From positions 36,970 to 100,969 of the forward strand of contig NZ_PIQO01000017.1 in the NCBI RefSeq assembly GCF_002844575.1: 64,000 nucleotides of DNA. The letters are read 5' to 3'. The notes under the pieces are model-generated. The model searched no databases. It worked only from the letters and a program-made list of their open reading frames with translations, and was not told the DNA's origin. The DNA comes from Heyndrickxia camelliae. GTDB lineage: Bacteria > Bacillota > Bacilli > Bacillales > Bacillaceae_C. Position 1 is the stretch's first letter, and the number at the start of each line of letters is the position of its first letter. A program made the translations under genes and the position numbers. Below, one piece after another: positions 43,058 to 53,843 of the stretch.

Positions 43058-45655
43058 ATGAGTCAATATACCCCTATGATTCTCCAATATTTGCAGGTGA
43101 AGGCAGATTATCAAGATGCCTTTTTATTTTTTCGCTTAGGAGATTTCTATGAGATGTTTTTTGAAGATGCTGTAAAGGCGTCTCAAGAATTAGAAATTAC
43201 GTTAACAAGTCGTGATGGTGGCGGTGAGGAGAGAATTCCAATGTGTGGAGTTCCGTACCATTCAGCTGCTAATTATATTGAACAATTGGTAGAGAAAGGC
43301 TATAAAGTAGCCATATGTGAACAAGTGGAAGACCCTAAAACGGCAAAAGGTGTTGTGAAAAGGGAAGTGGTTCAGCTTATTACACCAGGAACCATGATGG
43401 AAGGAAAAGGAATAGCAGAAAAAGAAAACAACTTTATTGCCTCTATTACCTCTTTTGATAATCGTTCCTTTGGTTTAGCCTATACGGATTTATCAACGGG
43501 GGAAGGCCGTGTAACATTTATTGACAGTCTTTTTGAACATGTAGTAAATGAAATATCTGTACTTGGCGCAAAAGAAGTAGTGGTTTCGGAAACGTTGGAT
43601 GAAATATATATTAAGCAATTAAAGGAACGCGCGAATACCACTATTTCCTATGAAAATGATACTGAAAAGAAAACAGAGTTTGAAAGAATAATAGCAGATA
43701 TAGAATCAGAAGAATTAAAGCAGACGGTTATGCGTCTTTTAAATTATTTGCAAAGAACGCAAAAGCGCAGCTTAGATCATTTACAGCCAGTAGCTAAATT
43801 TGATATACATCAATTTATGAAAATAGATTATTATTCTAAACGTAATCTTGAGTTAACAGAAACTATTCGATCAAAAGGCAAAAAGGGCTCATTATTATGG
43901 CTTCTAGATGAAACAATGACTTCTATGGGAGGACGTCGATTAAAAAATTGGATTGATCGGCCGCTCATTGATAGAAAAGCTATCGAGCAAAGGCATTTTT
44001 TAGTGGAAGTATTTTTGGAGCATTATTTTGAGCGTCAAGAATTACGAGAACGATTAAAGGAAGTATATGATTTAGAAAGACTTGCGGGTAGAGTGGCTTT
44101 TGGAAATGTAAATGCTCGCGATTTAATTCAATTGAAGCATTCCTTACAGCAGGTCCCAGCTATCCATGCCATAATCGAACAGTTCGATCATAAAGAAACA
44201 TCGAAACTAGCTAAACGTTTGGATCCTTGTGAAGAACTTACAGACCTACTTGAAAGGGCTATTCTAGAAAATCCGCCTATCTCCGTCAAAGAAGGGGGAA
44301 TCATTCAAAATGGCTATAATGCTGAATTGGATCGTTATCGTGATGCAAGCCGTAATGGGAAAACATGGCTTGCACAATTAGAGCAGGAAGAGCGAAACCG
44401 CACCGGCATAAAATCATTAAAAATCGGCTACAACCGAGTATTTGGATATTATATTGAAGTAACAAAATCAAACTTACATTTATTAGAAGAAGGACGTTAT
44501 GAAAGAAAACAAACGCTAACAAATGCAGAAAGATTTATTACACCAGAGTTGAAGGAGAAGGAAGCACTAATCCTTCAAGCAGAAGAGAAAAGTACGGAAT
44601 TAGAATATGAATTATTTTTGCAAATTCGGGAAACGGTAAAAGAATTTATACCTCGTTTACAGAGTCTTGCCCAAATAATTAGTGAAATTGATGTTCTACA
44701 ATGCTTTGCTACGATTAGCGAAACAAGACATTATGTAAAACCTGTTTTTAATCAGGAGCGGAAAATTGTAATCAAAGATGGTCGTCATCCTGTTGTCGAA
44801 AAGGTAATGGATGCACAGGGATATGTTCCAAATGATTGTTTTATGGATATGGAACGGGAAATGCTTTTAATCACAGGGCCCAATATGTCCGGTAAGAGTA
44901 CGTACATGAGACAAATTGCTCTAACCGCCATTCTCGCGCAAATCGGATGTTTTGTTCCTGCCGGTGAGGCGATCCTGCCAATCTTTGACCAAGTTTTTAC
45001 TAGAATTGGGGCTGCGGACGATTTAATTTCCGGACAAAGTACCTTTATGGTAGAGATGCTCGAAGCTAAAAATGCGATTACGAATGCAACGAAAAACAGT
45101 CTAATTTTATTTGACGAAATTGGGAGGGGTACATCTACTTACGATGGAATGGCACTAGCTCAAGCGATTATCGAATTTATACATGATCGTATTGGGGCAA
45201 AGACATTGTTTTCCACTCACTACCACGAATTAACGGTATTAGAGGACAATTTGTCTCAACTAAAAAATATTCATGTTAGTGCGATGGAGCAAAATGGGAA
45301 AGTAGTCTTTTTACACAAAATTAAAGAGGGACCGGCAGATAAAAGCTATGGTATTCATGTTGCGGAACTTGCAGAGCTTCCTCATGACCTAATTGTTCGT
45401 GCAAAAGAGATTCTTGCTGAACTAGAGGATAGTTCTGAACAACCAAGCGAGGCTCCTGCTATTAATATCAAAGAGGAAGCAATCCAGGCGCAGCTTTCTT
45501 TCTTCGATGAGCCTGCTAATACGAAGAGTAAGCAAGAACCATCATCAAAAGAAAAGAAAATTTTAGAAGAGCTAAGAAATATAAATCTACTTGAATTAAA
45601 TCCATTGCAAGCAATGAATGAGTTATATGAATTGCAGAAAAAATTAAGAGGTTAG
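43058..45655 (+). CDS. mutS: DNA mismatch repair protein MutS
   Basis: An 865-aa MutS1. The mismatch-reading motif [15 protein letters not shown] (Phe and Glu) is at about residues 26-40, the core and clamp domains occupy about 260-560, and the ATPase has GPNMSGKST with Lys613, the DEIGRGTST Walker B and the STHYHEL motif. The C terminus carries the QLSFFDE segment, which resembles a beta-clamp-binding motif. ATG 43058 is preferred, though TTG 43049 is also in frame after AAAGGA. It forms an operon with mutL. Confidence 0.97.
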   Translation: MSQYTPMILQYLQVKADYQDAFLFFRLGDFYEMFFEDAVKASQELEITLTSRDGGGEERIPMCGVPYHSAANYIEQLVEKGYKVAICEQVEDPKTAKGVVKREVVQLITPGTMMEGKGIAEKENNFIASITSFDNRSFGLAYTDLSTGEGRVTFIDSLFEHVVNEISVLGAKEVVVSETLDEIYIKQLKERANTTISYENDTEKKTEFERIIADIESEELKQTVMRLLNYLQRTQKRSLDHLQPVAKFDIHQFMKIDYYSKRNLELTETIRSKGKKGSLLWLLDETMTSMGGRRLKNWIDRPLIDRKAIEQRHFLVEVFLEHYFERQELRERLKEVYDLERLAGRVAFGNVNARDLIQLKHSLQQVPAIHAIIEQFDHKETSKLAKRLDPCEELTDLLERAILENPPISVKEGGIIQNGYNAELDRYRDASRNGKTWLAQLEQEERNRTGIKSLKIGYNRVFGYYIEVTKSNLHLLEEGRYERKQTLTNAERFITPELKEKEALILQAEEKSTELEYELFLQIRETVKEFIPRLQSLAQIISEIDVLQCFATISETRHYVKPVFNQERKIVIKDGRHPVVEKVMDAQGYVPNDCFMDMEREMLLITGPNMSGKSTYMRQIALTAILAQIGCFVPAGEAILPIFDQVFTRIGAADDLISGQSTFMVEMLEAKNAITNATKNSLILFDEIGRGTSTYDGMALAQAIIEFIHDRIGAKTLFSTHYHELTVLEDNLSQLKNIHVSAMEQNGKVVFLHKIKEGPADKSYGIHVAELAELPHDLIVRAKEILAELEDSSEQPSEAPAINIKEEAIQAQLSFFDEPANTKSKQEPSSKEKKILEELRNINLLELNPLQAMNELYELQKKLRG

Positions 45656-45667
45656 GTGGTGTGCTCC

Positions 45668-47572
45668 TTGGGGAAAATCATTCAACTGGACGATATCCTT
45701 TCAAATAAAATTGCAGCGGGCGAGGTAGTTGAACGACCAGCCTCCGTAGTGAAGGAGCTAGTCGAAAATGCTATTGATGCTGATAGTAGCATTGTGGAGA
45801 TTGAAATTGAGGAAGCTGGACTTGGGAAAATCCGGATAATTGATAATGGGACTGGGATGGAAGAAGATGATGTCCTTCTTGCTTTTCACCGCCACGCAAC
45901 GAGTAAAATTAAAGACGAGAATGATTTGTTCCGAATCCGTACACTTGGGTTTAGAGGGGAAGCCTTGCCCAGTATTGCTTCTGTATCACACCTTGAAATG
46001 TCATCCTCCACTGGCGTTGAATCTGGAACAAAGGTAGTGATAGAAGGCGGAAAATTACTGAGCCATGAAAAATGTTCTGGGAGAAAAGGAACGGATATCG
46101 TTGTCACAGATCTATTTTTTAATACTCCAGCACGGTTAAAATATTTAAAAACAATTCATACAGAGCTTGGAAATATTACGGATGTTGTCAATCGACTAAC
46201 TCTAGCACATCCAGAAGTCTCGATTCGCCTAAGACATAATGAACGGTTACTTTTGCAAACAAGTGGGAATGGAGATGTTCGTCAAGTATTGGCAGCAATT
46301 TATGGGATGAATATCGCAAAACAAATGATTCCCATAGAAGCTAGCTCACTTGACTTTAAAATTAGTGGTTATATATCCTTGCCAGAAGTTACAAGAGCAT
46401 CCCGAAATTATATATCTACCATGATAAATGGAAGATTCATTAAAAACTATTCATTGATTAAAGCTATTCAAGAAGGTTACCATACTTTATTGCCAATTGG
46501 TCGTTTTCCAATTATGTTATTAAACATTGACATGGATCCGATTTTAGTGGATGTAAACGTTCATCCAAGTAAACTGGAAGTACGACTTAGTAAAGAACAA
46601 GAACTAAATGAACTTGTGACAGGTACAATAAAGTCGGCATTTAAGGATAAAGTGCTAATACCTTCTGGCAATATTCATTCAAAAGACAGAGAGCCAGCAC
46701 CGATTCAAACATCTTTATTACTCGATCATTTGCCGCAGGTAGATGAACCTGTCAGTAAGAAAGAAGAGGAACCAGTTTTTCAAAAGACTATGTATTCAAA
46801 TGAATCACATTTACCTTTTGACGATATGAAAAGGGTATTTCATTTGGATGGAAAGAAATCATCGACTACAGAAACAGTGAAGGATACAGAGTATGTTTTC
46901 CCAGAAGTAGTCCAAGAACCATTAAATGACGACTTAGAGACTGACTATACCCTTCCATCAGAGGAGAAAATAGAGGAACAAGCGACTAGCCGGATTCCTC
47001 CTCTTTATCCAATAGGGCAAATGCACGGAACGTATATTTTTGCACAAAATGATAAGGGGCTCTATATTATCGACCAGCATGCTGCACAGGAAAGAATCAA
47101 ATACGAATATTTTCGGGAAAAAGTTGGAAAAGTGGAGAAGCAACTGCAAGACCTTATCGTTCCGATTACTTTTGAATATTCAACAGATGAATATATTAAA
47201 ATACAAGAAAATCTGGAAGAATTAGCATACGTTGGTGTCTTTATGGAACCATTTGGACACAATAGCTTTATTGTTCGTTCTCATCCCATTTGGTTTCCTA
47301 AGGGTGAGGAAAAGGAAACGATTGAAGAGATGGTAGAACAATTATTGTCGATGAAAAAGGTAGATGTTAAAAAACTGCGAGAAGAAGCTGCTATCATGAT
47401 GAGCTGTAAAGATTCAATTAAAGCGAATCGACATTTGCGAAATGATGAAATACAAGCGTTACTTGATTCCTTGCGGCTCGCATCAGACCCATTCACATGT
47501 CCACATGGACGTCCAATCATTATACATTATTCTGTGTATGAGATGGAAAAAATGTTTAAACGAGTAATGTAG
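45668..47572 (+). CDS. mutL: DNA mismatch repair endonuclease MutL
   Basis: A 634-aa GHKL ATPase and latent endonuclease. N-terminal motifs are [16 protein letters not shown] and [12 protein letters not shown]. The C-terminal nuclease domain has [12 protein letters not shown] (Asp469), [10 protein letters not shown] and CPHGRP, the metal-binding signatures found in bacteria without MutH. The linker (about 340-430) is acidic and variable. TTG 45668 gives the family N terminus (MGKIIQLDD); the GTG codons at 45656 and 45659 would add four or three residues. A terminator follows. Confidence 0.96.
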   Translation: MGKIIQLDDILSNKIAAGEVVERPASVVKELVENAIDADSSIVEIEIEEAGLGKIRIIDNGTGMEEDDVLLAFHRHATSKIKDENDLFRIRTLGFRGEALPSIASVSHLEMSSSTGVESGTKVVIEGGKLLSHEKCSGRKGTDIVVTDLFFNTPARLKYLKTIHTELGNITDVVNRLTLAHPEVSIRLRHNERLLLQTSGNGDVRQVLAAIYGMNIAKQMIPIEASSLDFKISGYISLPEVTRASRNYISTMINGRFIKNYSLIKAIQEGYHTLLPIGRFPIMLLNIDMDPILVDVNVHPSKLEVRLSKEQELNELVTGTIKSAFKDKVLIPSGNIHSKDREPAPIQTSLLLDHLPQVDEPVSKKEEEPVFQKTMYSNESHLPFDDMKRVFHLDGKKSSTTETVKDTEYVFPEVVQEPLNDDLETDYTLPSEEKIEEQATSRIPPLYPIGQMHGTYIFAQNDKGLYIIDQHAAQERIKYEYFREKVGKVEKQLQDLIVPITFEYSTDEYIKIQENLEELAYVGVFMEPFGHNSFIVRSHPIWFPKGEEKETIEEMVEQLLSMKKVDVKKLREEAAIMMSCKDSIKANRHLRNDEIQALLDSLRLASDPFTCPHGRPIIIHYSVYEMEKMFKRVM

Positions 47573-47577
47573 TCTAT

Positions 47578-47626
47578 AAAGTAGTTAAAATCGGTATAAG
47601 GTTGCCGGTTTTAACTACTTTTTTCG
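47578..47626 (+). terminator. Terminator of the mutSL operon
   Basis: AAAGTAGTTAAAA pairs with TTTTAACTACTT, with a second small CGG-CCG stem above; T-rich tail. Confidence 0.88.
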
Positions 47627-47781
47627 TTTTAGCGATTCCACTTTTTATCATTGTATAAATAAATATGTAATGCTGGAAAGATGTTGTTCAATTTACAGGA
47701 AAAATATAAACATATTAGTATTTAAAGAACATATGTTTGTATATAATAAGAAATATACAATAGTATATTGGAGGGATAAAA

Positions 47782-48006
47782 TTGAAAAGCATCCTTTTGA
47801 GAGCTCTTGAATCCGGTGATAAACTTGAAATGATTTATATCGCTAATAACAATGAAATTACACATCGAACTATTAGAATTCTTTCTGTCGAATTTGATTC
47901 CTTTACAGCTTTTTGCTACTTAAGAAACGCACATAGGACATTTTTAATGAAGAATATATTATCAATAACCCCGAAACGTAAGAAATATAATAGACATATT
48001 TCCTGA
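47782..48006 (+). CDS. Small WYL-like domain protein
   Basis: A 74-aa protein whose whole length resembles a solo WYL domain: LEMIYIANNNEITHRTIRILSV, then AFCYLRNAHRTFLMKNILSI. WYL folds sense ligands or nucleic acids in larger regulators, but stand-alone versions have no known role. It starts with TTG after GGAGGG. A similar small protein occurs near this locus in other Bacillus. Confidence 0.6.
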   Translation: MKSILLRALESGDKLEMIYIANNNEITHRTIRILSVEFDSFTAFCYLRNAHRTFLMKNILSITPKRKKYNRHIS

Positions 48007-48053
48007 TTAAAAAGAAGGCTGACTTATTAGTAAATTGCCTATTTGTAAATGGT

Positions 48054-48665
48054 TTATTCTATATTTTTTATTTTTTGATGAAGTATTTTGACCTCACGGA
48101 ATACTATTTTTTGATTTGCATGAACAGTCTTCATAATTTCATGAAAGCTCATTCCTTCTTTATTGTATTGAATAATTACCGGTAAATCTGTATTAGTGGT
48201 CTTAGAAATAGCCGCCGCAACAATTAAAAAGTGAAGATCGGCATCTTGCTTTAAATAGTCGTTTATTTCTTCTGGTGTTCGACTCGTATAATTTGCTAAG
48301 ATAGTGATAATTTTCTCTTTATGTTGTCTATTCAATCTTTTGGTTTTACGCATTTGATCCGTTTTTAATTTTTCCAAATCAACACCAAAATGATTTGCAG
48401 TCTCTTGCCAAGAACCGTTTTTCTTATAGAAACGTAAAATATACTCAATACCTTTGTTTGTATACAGTGAAATATGTGCTGCTTTGACAATTTCATGCAC
48501 TGTATAACCTTGTTTTAAAAGCTTTTGAAATTCTTCATATGTTAACTGTAAATGCCCCTCTTCTTCCACGTTAATATGGTTCTCTTTAGTGATCGCAGTT
48601 GCTGTTGTTATGCTTATATATGTAAAAAACATGCCGATTAGGACAATGAATAATTTTTTTTTCAC
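48054..48665 (-). CDS. Secreted hypothetical protein (203 aa)
   Basis: Read on the minus strand, it starts with GTG at 48665, 11 bases after a GGAGG site. The N terminus (KKKLFIVLIGMFFTYISITTATA) is a Sec signal peptide. The mature part is helical and charged, with recurring YxxHEIxK-like units (for example YTVHEIVKAAH and MSFHEIMKTVH), which suggests internal repeats. No family is recognised. The open frame extends further upstream to 48845 but has no ribosome site there. It faces the WYL-like gene tail to tail. Confidence 0.6.
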   Translation of the reverse strand: MKKKLFIVLIGMFFTYISITTATAITKENHINVEEEGHLQLTYEEFQKLLKQGYTVHEIVKAAHISLYTNKGIEYILRFYKKNGSWQETANHFGVDLEKLKTDQMRKTKRLNRQHKEKIITILANYTSRTPEEINDYLKQDADLHFLIVAAAISKTTNTDLPVIIQYNKEGMSFHEIMKTVHANQKIVFREVKILHQKIKNIE

Positions 48666-48814
48666 TCTTACTTTATCCTCCACTTCACTAAGTCCCATGT
48701 AGGATATCCAAATAAATCTAAAATATGTGTATGTGTAGTAAAAATGAAATACAAAACCCCTAAAGAAAGAATTCCTTAGGGGGAATATATGTGAAAATCT
48801 TAATAAGGTTATTA

Positions 48815-49138
48815 CTAATTGCTTTGCTTTGAACCCATATTCCACAAGCTAAATAGAACTGTAACGACTCCAAGAATAACACTGGTCCAAGTTTCTCCAC
48901 TAGATAAGGAATAAACAAATGGTAAGATAACAAACCATGCCCCGGTTAAAACGGTGATCCAGTTTTTCCAAGAATTCCACCCTGTTTCATTGGAAGCCCA
49001 GAAGGACATGATTAGTTGGATGAGACCAATCACAACACTGGACCAAAGTGCTCCAGATTGATCCGAAAATCCGAGAACCCAAGGCGCAATAATAAACCAA
49101 ACACCAATCAAAGCATTTAATGTACTTCTTGTTTTCAT
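48815..49138 (-). CDS. SPW-repeat membrane protein
   Basis: A 107-aa protein with two copies of the SPW repeat: an N-terminal unit with GVWFIIAPWVLGFSD and a second with GAWFVILPFVYSLSS. Each has the W-x(5)-P pattern and two hydrophobic helices, giving four membrane segments. The function is unknown; such proteins are small inner-membrane proteins. AAGGAGGTG precedes the ATG. It is on the same strand as, and upstream of, the secreted-protein gene. Confidence 0.8.
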   Translation of the reverse strand: MKTRSTLNALIGVWFIIAPWVLGFSDQSGALWSSVVIGLIQLIMSFWASNETGWNSWKNWITVLTGAWFVILPFVYSLSSGETWTSVILGVVTVLFSLWNMGSKQSN

Positions 49139-49235
49139 GTCTGCACCTCCTTGAAGGTTTTCGAAATATATAATATTTCGTTACTAAATTGTATGAAAAA
49201 TAATGATAATGTTTCATAAAAATTTCATTTTAAAA

Positions 49236-49264
49236 AAACAAAAGCTAAATGAAGCTTTTGTTCA
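49236..49264 (-). terminator. Minus-strand terminator
   Basis: ACAAAAGCT pairs with AGCTTTTGT (6-base loop). A run of seven T follows on the minus strand, so it ends a leftward transcript coming from about 49300-49500. Confidence 0.65.
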
Positions 49265-49295
49265 ACGTTCCTTTAAAGTTAATTATTGTCGTTTA

Positions 49296-49497
49296 TCAAC
49301 CTCTGCCTTTTAGAACCATAATCAATTCATCAACCAGATTCAATGAATAGACATAACGTATGAGCTTATCATACTTGCATTCGAAAGAGGTATCTCCTGT
49401 TCTATCATGAACCCCTTTCTCGCTTTGTTAAATACACTCCGGATAATAGCGTGAAGAATTGTACATGGATTTTTCCATCCATAGAGGAAAACTGCAT
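49296..49497 (-). pseudogene. Possible frameshifted small gene of unknown function
   Basis: On the minus strand an ATG at 49497 opens a 31-codon frame (MQFSSMDGKIHVQFFTLLSG). A single base shift near the AAAGGGG run leads into a second protein-like frame (HDRTGDTSFECKYDKLIRYV) ending at 49296. A good minus-strand terminator lies just beyond. There is no clear ribosome site and no recognised family. Confidence 0.25.
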
Positions 49498-49681
49498 AAC
49501 AATTAATTGTAAATCTGCTTTATTTGAAATTTTAATGTATTTTGTTTATTAATAGACAAATATCCACTATGTTTTTTATTTTTATTATTAAGATGATGTG
49601 AAACATGGATAATTATTTTGCGAGTATAAGAGGACTTTTATACCGAATAGCCAATATTCATATATATGAGGGGGGAGAAAG

Positions 49682-52075
49682 ATGGAGATTGTGGTTGAAA
49701 GAAAGCCGATTGGAAAGTGGAAAAAAGCCATACTGTGGACATTTATTTTTTTAGTGATTTTAGCTTTAATCATTGCACTCTTTCTGAATTTCTTTACTTT
49801 AAGGCTACTTCCTAAAACAGAAGGTGAAATCTATTTAAAAGGAATTAATCATCCAGTAAGTATTATTAGAGATGAAAACGGTGTTCCGCATATTAAAGCA
49901 AAAAATGAACATGATTTGTACTACGCTCAGGGGTATGTGGAGGCACAGGATAGACTATTTCAAATGGATTTAAGTAGAAGACAAGCGTCAGGCAGATTAA
50001 GTGAAGTAGTTGGAAAGGCAATGATTGAACGAGATAAATTTTTTCGAACACTTGGATTAAGAAGAGCGGCAGAGGAATCTTATCAACAATATTCTACCCA
50101 AGGGAAAAATGTTTTGAATTGGTTTGCAGAGGGTGTTAATGATTATATCAAGGATGCTATCTCCTCTAATCGCTTACCGGTTGAATTTACCTTATTAAAT
50201 TATCAGCCAGAAAAATGGACGTCAATTGATTCCTTAACAATTGGAAAATACATGGCTTTTGATTTAGGTGGACATTGGAATGAACAAGCCTTTAATTATT
50301 GGGCATTGAAAAATGTTTCGGAGGAAAAAGCGAAGGAATTACTCCCGAGTTATCCTAAAGATGCACCTCTTATTATTTCTGAATTAAAAGAAAGTCAAAT
50401 TGATATTGGCAAAAGCTTTGCTAGTGCGGTTAAACCCCCTGTATTTAACGGAAGTAATGATTGGGTGGTAAGTGGGGAGAAGAGTAAGTCTGGAAAACCG
50501 TTACTTGCAGATGACCCTCATTTGTCATTAGCGACCCCATCCATTTGGTATCAAATGCATTTGCAAGCAGACGATATAAATGTAAGCGGTGTCATATTTG
50601 CGGGTATTCCAGGAATTATATTGGGATCTAACGAACATATCGCATGGGGTGTTACTAATACAGGGCCGGATGTACAGGATTTATATATTGAAAAAAGAAA
50701 TCCAAAGAATCCTAAGCAATTTCTGTACAATAAACAGTGGTATGATGCACGTATTATTAATGAGCCAATTAAAGTAAAGGGTGAAAAGACAATACCTTAT
50801 AAGGTAACGATTACGAAACATGGACCTGTCATTTCAGAATTTGCATATCAAAATAAGGATAACACAGTATTTTCCCTACAATGGACAGCATTGGAACCCT
50901 CCAAAGAGCTGGAAGCTGTATTAAATATGAATAGGGCTAAAAATTGGAATGAATTCGAGACGGCACTACTCGATTTTCAAACACCGACACAAAATTTTGT
51001 CTTTGCATCGGATGATGGAACCATTGCATATAAAGCGAACGGAAAAATTCCAATTCGCAAAAAAGGGGATGGTCTCTATCCTGTACCAGGTTGGACAGAT
51101 GAATATGGTTGGAAAGGATACATCCCGTTTGATCAACTTCCAAAGGTAGTGAATCCTGTTCAAGGCTTCATTTCTAGCGCTAATAATAAAGTAGTAAATG
51201 ACCAGTATCCTTACCATATTAGCAATGTTTGGGCACAACCATATAGACAAACAAGAATTCAAGAGGTATTGAATTCTAAAGAAAAGCTTTCCGTAAGTGA
51301 TATAAAATCCTTACAAATGGATCAAATGAATGTATCGGCTCGGGAATTTGTACCGCAATTTTTGAAATTACTAAATCAAGAACCTTTAACAGATATAGAG
51401 CAAGTTGCTGTTGATTTATTGAAGAAATGGAATTATAAAGATGACAAAGATTTAGCAGCACCATTGATATATAATTTTTGGATTAAGGAAATATCGAACG
51501 TGTTATTCGGGAAGCAAATACCTAAAAATGTTAGGGGCTTATTTGAAGGTGAGTCACAAGCGGTTGACCAGTTATTGCGAAATGCACTTAGTGGAAATGA
51601 AGGGGAATGGGTAGAAGAAAAAGGTGGAATTAAAATCGTATTGCGAACATCACTGAAAAATGTATTGACGGATTTAAAAGATAAATATGGTGAAAACCCT
51701 GAAGATTGGAAATGGGGTGATTACCACAAATTATACTTTGCTCATCCAATCTCATCCTCATCTAATATTTTGCAGTTAATTTTTAATCATGAAAAGCCAA
51801 TTCCTATAGGTGGCAGTAAGGTTACTGTTCAGGCGGCAAGTAACGGTCAAGATGGAATTGTGAATCATGGAGCATCATGGCGTTTTGTTATTGATACAAG
51901 TGATATGGGCTCTTCCTACCACATTGTTGGACCAGGACAATCGGGTAATTTTAGAAGCAAGTGGTATCATGATCAAATAAATGATTGGGTGGATGGAAAG
52001 TATCATGAGACAACATTAAATATTAATGCTGAGAACGCAAAAGAGCTAAAATTACTGCCGATAAGCAAACAATGA
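49682..52075 (+). CDS. Penicillin acylase family protein (membrane-anchored Ntn hydrolase)
   Basis: A 797-aa protein with an N-terminal membrane helix (about 15-40). The penicillin acylase fold follows: an alpha-type segment (RDENGVPHIKAKNEHDLYYAQGYVEAQDR) and the beta-chain start GSNDWVVSG, where Ser258 is the likely N-terminal nucleophile after self-cleavage. The Asn of GITNTGPD-like GVTNTGPDVQD and the later SANNKVV help form the oxyanion hole. These enzymes cleave amides such as penicillins or acyl-homoserine lactones; the natural substrate here is unknown. The family members are often secreted or membrane-tethered. The ATG follows GAGGGGGGAGAAAG. Confidence 0.85.
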   Translation: MEIVVERKPIGKWKKAILWTFIFLVILALIIALFLNFFTLRLLPKTEGEIYLKGINHPVSIIRDENGVPHIKAKNEHDLYYAQGYVEAQDRLFQMDLSRRQASGRLSEVVGKAMIERDKFFRTLGLRRAAEESYQQYSTQGKNVLNWFAEGVNDYIKDAISSNRLPVEFTLLNYQPEKWTSIDSLTIGKYMAFDLGGHWNEQAFNYWALKNVSEEKAKELLPSYPKDAPLIISELKESQIDIGKSFASAVKPPVFNGSNDWVVSGEKSKSGKPLLADDPHLSLATPSIWYQMHLQADDINVSGVIFAGIPGIILGSNEHIAWGVTNTGPDVQDLYIEKRNPKNPKQFLYNKQWYDARIINEPIKVKGEKTIPYKVTITKHGPVISEFAYQNKDNTVFSLQWTALEPSKELEAVLNMNRAKNWNEFETALLDFQTPTQNFVFASDDGTIAYKANGKIPIRKKGDGLYPVPGWTDEYGWKGYIPFDQLPKVVNPVQGFISSANNKVVNDQYPYHISNVWAQPYRQTRIQEVLNSKEKLSVSDIKSLQMDQMNVSAREFVPQFLKLLNQEPLTDIEQVAVDLLKKWNYKDDKDLAAPLIYNFWIKEISNVLFGKQIPKNVRGLFEGESQAVDQLLRNALSGNEGEWVEEKGGIKIVLRTSLKNVLTDLKDKYGENPEDWKWGDYHKLYFAHPISSSSNILQLIFNHEKPIPIGGSKVTVQAASNGQDGIVNHGASWRFVIDTSDMGSSYHIVGPGQSGNFRSKWYHDQINDWVDGKYHETTLNINAENAKELKLLPISKQ

Positions 52076-52082
52076 TTAGTTT

Positions 52083-52109
52083 ACCGACTTATAATGAGTC
52101 GGTTTTTCA
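52083..52109 (+). terminator. Terminator after the penicillin acylase family gene
   Basis: ACCGACT and AGTCGGT with a 7-base loop, then TTTT. Confidence 0.8.
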
Positions 52110-52295
52110 ATTTAAAAAATAAACTAAAGTATGAACTGAAAATTTTTCGGTTATAATAATTAACTGTTCCAATAGTTATGTGATAATATGGTACGATAGA
52201 GAAGCATTGCTCATTCAAGTATAAATAATGTAGCATGCAGGGTGAACCTTCAAATAATTCATAAACTTATATAAGAATAAAGGCTGTGAAATTAA

Positions 52296-53246
52296 TTGAA
52301 TGATCTTCAGAAGCTTATCGTACTAATTGGTCCCACTGCTGTCGGTAAAACGGATACGAGTATTTATTTAGCGAAGCGTTTTAATGGTGAAATTATCAGC
52401 GGTGATTCTATGCAAATTTATAAAGGCATGGATATTGGAACTGCTAAAATATCGAAAGAAGAAATGGAAGGTATTCCACATCATCTTATCGATATTAAAA
52501 ATCCGGACGAACCTTTTTCGGTTGCGGAATTTCAAAAGCTTGTCCGTGAAAAAATAGCGGAAATACATAATAGAAATGCCATTCCGATGATTGTTGGCGG
52601 TACAGGTTTATATATTCAATCGGTTTTATATGATTACCGGTTTTCTGATGATATCGGTAATGCTGAAATTAGAAACAAGTTGGAACAAAGAGCCAATTTG
52701 GAAGGAAATATGGTTTTATATGAAGAGTTAACAAGAATTGATCCGGAAAGTGCAAAAAAGATTCATCCCAATAATATTAGAAGAGTGATACGGGCATTAG
52801 AAATTTTTTATTGTACTGGTAAAACAGCATCCGATTATCAAAAACAGCAAAAACCAAATCTGCAATATAATGCAGCCTTAATTGGATTAACAATGGACAG
52901 GGAGAAATTATATAGCCGAATTAATAAGCGTGTAGATTTAATGGTGGAAAATGGCTTAATAGACGAAGTGAAAAGATTATATGATCGCAATCTGCGCGAT
53001 GTCCAATCCATACAGGCAATAGGATATAAAGAACTTTATGCATATTTAGACGGAAAGATTTCATTGCCCGAAGCCATTGAACTGTTAAAGCAAAATTCTC
53101 GAAACTATGCTAAGAGACAGCTTACATGGTTTAGAAATAAGATGGATGTAAATTGGTTTGATGTGACGGAGAATTCCGAGCGTGCAAAAAAAATAGTAGA
53201 AATTTCAAACTTTATTGCAGGAAAGCTGCATGTTAAAATCGAATAA
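52296..53246 (+). CDS. miaA: tRNA dimethylallyltransferase
   Basis: A 316-aa enzyme that adds a dimethylallyl group to A37 of tRNAs; its product is the MiaB substrate. The P-loop GPTAVGKTD is at residues 13-21, DSMQIYKGMDIGTAK binds the substrate, and VGGTGLYIQSVL and QAIGYKELYAYL are family motifs. The start is TTG with only a weak ribosome site. It precedes hfq by 31 bases, the usual pairing. Confidence 0.95.
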   Translation: MNDLQKLIVLIGPTAVGKTDTSIYLAKRFNGEIISGDSMQIYKGMDIGTAKISKEEMEGIPHHLIDIKNPDEPFSVAEFQKLVREKIAEIHNRNAIPMIVGGTGLYIQSVLYDYRFSDDIGNAEIRNKLEQRANLEGNMVLYEELTRIDPESAKKIHPNNIRRVIRALEIFYCTGKTASDYQKQQKPNLQYNAALIGLTMDREKLYSRINKRVDLMVENGLIDEVKRLYDRNLRDVQSIQAIGYKELYAYLDGKISLPEAIELLKQNSRNYAKRQLTWFRNKMDVNWFDVTENSERAKKIVEISNFIAGKLHVKIE

Positions 53247-53277
53247 GTAGGAATAGAGATAGAAGAGGAGGATTTGT

Positions 53278-53508
53278 ATGAAACAAGCAGTTAATATTCA
53301 AGATCAATTCTTAAATCAATTAAGAAAAGACGGCACTTCTGTAACGGTTTTTTTGTTAAATGGATTTCAATTAAGAGGTCAGGTAAAAGGTTTTGATAAT
53401 TTTACCGTTTTATTTGAATCAGAAGGAAAACAGCAACTTGTTTTTAAACATGCGATATCAACCTTTGCCCCTCAAAAGAATGTCCAAATAAATTTTGATG
53501 AAGCGTAA
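53278..53508 (+). CDS. hfq: RNA chaperone Hfq
   Basis: A 76-aa Sm-like protein with [20 protein letters not shown] (Sm1) and [14 protein letters not shown] (Sm2, the KHAIS variant of KHAIST). It forms hexamers that bind small RNAs and A-rich tails. There is no long C-terminal tail, as in Bacillus. The ATG follows AGAGGAGG. A bidirectional terminator follows about 80 bases after the stop. Confidence 0.97.
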   Translation: MKQAVNIQDQFLNQLRKDGTSVTVFLLNGFQLRGQVKGFDNFTVLFESEGKQQLVFKHAISTFAPQKNVQINFDEA

Positions 53509-53588
53509 AGTCGATAGGCGATAGACACGGAAGCTAAGCAGTGTATATACTTGTTAAATAACTAATAGATAAACTTAAATGCATCATT

Positions 53589-53619
53589 AAAAAACGTATC
53601 CCAGGAGATACGTTTTTTT
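53589..53619. terminator. Bidirectional terminator between hfq and a minus-strand gene
   Basis: AAAAAACGTATC and GATACGTTTTTT pair perfectly with a 6-base loop. T-runs follow on both strands. Confidence 0.9.
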
Positions 53620-53621
53620 AT

Positions 53622-53804
53622 TCATGTATAAGGATTTGTAATGGATGTAATGTTTAGTAGCGTTTCCGAATAGAATGGATGTAAGGCATTATTTCTTGGG
53701 AAAGCGCGAAAAACGACAAATTGCTTCATTTCGGTTAAATCAATACGATGATCTTGTCGTCCTTTCGTACTTTGTGTACTATTTTTGTAAAAATGTTGAA
53801 GCAT
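53622..53804 (-). CDS. Hypothetical small protein (60 aa), convergent with hfq
   Basis: This minus-strand frame starts with ATG after AAAAGGAT and ends just before the bidirectional terminator. The product (MLQHFYKNSTQSTKGRQDHR, then DLTEMKQFVVFRAFPRNN) is basic and unrecognised. The placement of start, stop and terminator argues that it is expressed, but it could also be chance. Its promoter would lie back to back with that of spoVK. Confidence 0.45.
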   Translation of the reverse strand: MLQHFYKNSTQSTKGRQDHRIDLTEMKQFVVFRAFPRNNALHPFYSETLLNITSITNPYT

Positions 53805-53843
53805 AATAATCCTTTTTCTTTGTTTTGTTATTCCTAGGCATTT

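Larger units (their letters stand above)
49139..49681. other. 540-base gap with only a possible gene remnant
   Basis: It contains the SPW gene's ribosome site, a minus-strand terminator at 49236 and the weak, frameshifted minus-strand frame at 49296-49497. A plus-strand promoter for the penicillin-acylase-family gene must lie near 49560-49650 but I cannot fix it. Confidence 0.5.

Noticed and set aside
48666..48845. N-terminal extension of the secreted protein to 48845
   Set aside because: It would place the signal peptide inside the protein, has no ribosome site and overlaps the end of the SPW-repeat gene.
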